Shown in pieces: positions 62,007-64,000 of a DNA stretch of 64,000 nucleotides. Each line of letters opens with the position of its first letter. The stretch's first letter is position 1. The translations under genes and the position numbers were made by a program. Origin of the DNA: Pedobacter sp. Leaf176 (GTDB lineage Bacteria > Bacteroidota > Bacteroidia > Sphingobacteriales > Sphingobacteriaceae); contig NZ_LMPD01000003.1 in assembly GCF_001424305.1 (NCBI RefSeq), forward strand, positions 676,493 through 740,492. Direction: 5' to 3'. The notes beneath the pieces were generated by a model. It ran no database searches. It was not told where the DNA came from and was given only the letters and a program-made list of their open reading frames with translations.

Positions 62007-63010
62007 AAATTTAATATTAAAGTGGTTTTGTAGGTATTTCCATTGTTCGAGATTAGCAATTCATGCCGGTCTGGATAAATTAAATCCAGTCGCCTGTGTA
62101 CATTTACCAAACCAACCCCGCTTGAATGGTCTTTTTGAGCATGGCTGATTTTATTGCTGACTTCAAAACTTAATCTTTTGTTCTGAACCTTCAGCCTGAT
62201 GCGAACGGGTTGTGTTTCTTCGTTTAGAACACCGTGTTTAAAAGCATTTTCAACAAATGGAATCAAGACCAAAGCGGCTATTTTCTGTTCGACAACACCT
62301 TCCTTAGTGAAATCTACATAAAAATTTGGTTCAAAACGCATTTTAAAAAGCTCGATATAACTCTCCAGATAGTTAATTTCCTTTTCCAGACTAACCATAC
62401 CGTCCGGGCTTTCGTTTAACGTATAACGCATTAAATCTGAGAGCCGCAATACTGCATTCGCCAACTTATCAGAAACCGGTATTGCCAATGAATAGACATA
62501 GTTTAAAGTATTATACAAAAAGTGAGGATTTATCTGTGATTTCAGGAAAGCGAGTTCCGATTTTAACACCTCATCTCTTAATTTCCGGTTGGCTTTTTCA
62601 GCTTTAAAATTCTGCTGAATACTATATATCGCGGCCGGAACGACCAGAAAAGCAATGCTGTAATAAATATTATCTGAGATATATTTTGATATAGGCGTAT
62701 CATCTGTATAATTCTTCATCCCGAACCATTCAAAATACAAAACCTGTTCAATTAAATACCTCAATGAGATAAAAATGGCCATCGTGAACAGAATTGCTGC
62801 GACCAGCTGGAAAACTTTATCTCGTTTTAGAAAAGATGGATAAACCCATAGATAACAGATATAAAATTCCACTATCTGTATTACATTCATTGAAATATCA
62901 AATGCCGATTGCCTTAAAGTAACACCTTTAATTAATGCTTCGCCATAAAGATAAGCCAACACGGCCACCCAACAAATGAGGTGAACGAGTACTGCTCTGG
63001 TTTTTTTCAT
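62003..63010 (-). CDS. LytS-type sensor histidine kinase
   Basis: A 335-aa membrane kinase with four N-terminal membrane helices (about residues 10-130) and no large sensor domain. Phosphorylation His is in QINPHFLYNTLN; the ATPase has LIPFVENAFKHG and SGVGLVNVHRRLDL. It pairs with the LytTR regulator. The signal is not known. Confidence 0.93.
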   Translation of the reverse strand: MKKTRAVLVHLICWVAVLAYLYGEALIKGVTLRQSAFDISMNVIQIVEFYICYLWVYPSFLKRDKVFQLVAAILFTMAIFISLRYLIEQVLYFEWFGMKNYTDDTPISKYISDNIYYSIAFLVVPAAIYSIQQNFKAEKANRKLRDEVLKSELAFLKSQINPHFLYNTLNYVYSLAIPVSDKLANAVLRLSDLMRYTLNESPDGMVSLEKEINYLESYIELFKMRFEPNFYVDFTKEGVVEQKIAALVLIPFVENAFKHGVLNEETQPVRIRLKVQNKRLSFEVSNKISHAQKDHSSGVGLVNVHRRLDLIYPDRHELLISNNGNTYKTTLILNL

Positions 63011-63101
63011 AATATAAAACTGAAAAAAATAATCTGCTTGCTCTATTTTGTTATGCCAACTGTCTCATAAATTATCCCAACGACTATTTTTTTGTAATAA
63101 A

Positions 63102-63584
63102 TTACAAAATCAGCAACATCCAAACATTACAAGCAAAATGCCCAGAATTGCCCAATGCACCATCAAGCCTTTTAAAACCTGCTTTTTCATACATACCAAT
63201 AGCAGTATGAAGTTCAGGAAACGACTCAAGATAAACTTCATTGTAGCCAAAATGCTGTGCTGATTCGATGCTCTTCTGCATTAATGCTTTACCTATTCCT
63301 TTACCTCTCGCTGCCGCCGAGAGGTAAAACTTAACAAGCTCTACGCAACCATCAGGCAAACCTTCAGTTGGAAAAATGCCGCAGCCGCCCAATAATACGC
63401 CATCTTCTTCTGCAAGCCAATAGACAGATCCATCTTTTTTAAAAACCTCAGATAAATGATCCATTGTCGGGTCTGTGTAAACGGTACCGGGTTTGTCAAT
63501 TTTAAATTCTCTGAAAATTACACGGATTAAATTGGCTAAGTCCTGGTTATCTTTCTCTTCTATTTTTCGAAAATTAATGCTCAT
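63102..63584 (-). CDS. GNAT-family N-acetyltransferase
   Basis: A 160-aa GNAT. The acetyl-CoA motif is RGKGIGKALMQ near residues 94-104; GGCGIFPTEG and EKAGFKRL also fit. Substrate unknown. It is divergent from the DUF47 gene; 14-63 nt upstream lie an 8-bp inverted repeat (63598-63624) and a TACCTTTG promoter-like box (63636-63643). Confidence 0.9.
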   Translation of the reverse strand: MSINFRKIEEKDNQDLANLIRVIFREFKIDKPGTVYTDPTMDHLSEVFKKDGSVYWLAEEDGVLLGGCGIFPTEGLPDGCVELVKFYLSAAARGKGIGKALMQKSIESAQHFGYNEVYLESFPELHTAIGMYEKAGFKRLDGALGNSGHFACNVWMLLIL

Positions 63585-63635
63585 AGTCTTTCTTGTTCAA
63601 CATCATAATGAATGCTTGATGTTGTGTTAATATAC

Positions 63636-63643
63636 CAAAGGTA
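63636..63643 (-). promoter_or_regulatory. Putative -7 box of the GNAT gene
   Basis: TACCTTTG on the minus strand, consensus TAnnTTTG, 51 nt before the GNAT start. An 8-bp inverted repeat, CAACATCA/TGATGTTG, lies between it and the gene. Confidence 0.4.
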
Positions 63644-63667
63644 CATTTACTAAATTTTAAAGGAAAC

Positions 63668-64000
63668 ATGAATCAGATATTTAGTTTATTTATACCCAGG
63701 GATAAGACTTTTCAGCCTTTATTTGAACAAAGTGCGGAAAACCTGGTCAAAATTTCGGAAGCCCTTGTTTCCTTCATCCGCACCCCGGAACAAATTCATA
63801 AAGCAAAATTCGCAAAAGAGATCAAAGCTTTGGAACTGCTTGGCGATAAGGCAACCGATACAATTTATGATGAACTGAACAAAAGTTTTATCGTTCCTTT
63901 TGATAAGCAGGATGTACATGCACTTGCAACTACAATTGATGACATAGCAGATGATATTTTAGCTACAGCAATGAACATAGAGCTTTATCAGCTCGACACA
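63668..64000 (+). CDS. DUF47/PhoU-like phosphate regulator (partial)
   Basis: The first 111 residues of a DUF47 protein, cut by the window end. It starts MNQIFSLFIPRDKTFQPLFE and has EIKALELLGDKATDTIYDEL and ALATTIDDIADDIL, helices of the PhoU-like fold with metal-binding acidic residues. In this family it is usually followed by a PiT phosphate permease; here that gene would lie beyond the edge. Confidence 0.9.
   Translation, partial: MNQIFSLFIPRDKTFQPLFEQSAENLVKISEALVSFIRTPEQIHKAKFAKEIKALELLGDKATDTIYDELNKSFIVPFDKQDVHALATTIDDIADDILATAMNIELYQLDT

Overview
The window looks like a chromosomal segment of a Bacteroidota (Bacteroidetes) bacterium, most likely a Pedobacter-like member of the Sphingobacteriaceae. 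The DNA is AT-rich. A TonB-dependent receptor carries a carboxypeptidase-like N-terminal domain, and there are DUF3467 and DUF6496 proteins, a LytS/LytTR pair and an OlsF-like acyltransferase fusion. Several promoters fit the Bacteroidetes pattern TTTG-N18-20-TAnnTTTG. The genus is inferred; there is no rRNA here to confirm it.

Layout. 1-3.7 kb: the end of an acidic protein, miaA, then a surface SGNH hydrolase and a FadL-like porin on the minus strand. 3.7-20 kb, nearly all minus strand: the transcription/translation core, read from high to low coordinates as rpsU-xerC-hpf, four tRNAs, tuf, tRNA-Trp, secE-nusG-rplKAJL-rpoBC, then two small genes. 20-32.3 kb: mixed metabolism and surface genes (acyl-CoA dehydrogenase, ComEA-like protein, OlsF-like fusion, a secreted transglutaminase-like protein, a beta-helix lipoprotein and TonB receptor pair). 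32.3-38 kb: rny, zapA, a coiled-coil protein and pheT. 38-42.5 kb: a minus-strand operon of a secreted EEP-family phosphoesterase, a divergent Lgt-like protein, a radical SAM protein resembling the archaeal tetraether synthase family and two duplicated tiny membrane proteins, preceded by radC and rpsT. 42.7-52.7 kb, plus strand: purN, an M50/TPR fusion, purH and the rod-shape cluster mreB-[four-helix-bundle gene]-mreC-mreD-mrdA-rodA. 52.7-64 kb: an SDR, an acidic unknown, tdk, an epimerase-like protein, a SWIM/SNF2 helicase, a hydrolase, a MazG-like protein, a LytTR two-component pair, a GNAT and the start of a DUF47/PhoU-like gene.

Two things stand out. First, at least ten intergenic gaps hold low-complexity elements made of degenerate tandem units, usually 7 nt and sometimes 8 or 4 nt. 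Each has a short fixed core with variable filler, and most are arranged as two complementary arms. The core word differs from site to site. At 47650-48111 the two arms of one such element flank a four-helix-bundle (23S-intervening-sequence family) gene inserted between mreB and mreC; an element with the same core and no gene lies at 17657-17727. This looks like a filled and an empty version of one element. Second, the Lgt-like/radical SAM/small membrane protein operon is a candidate membrane-lipid modification system of unknown product.
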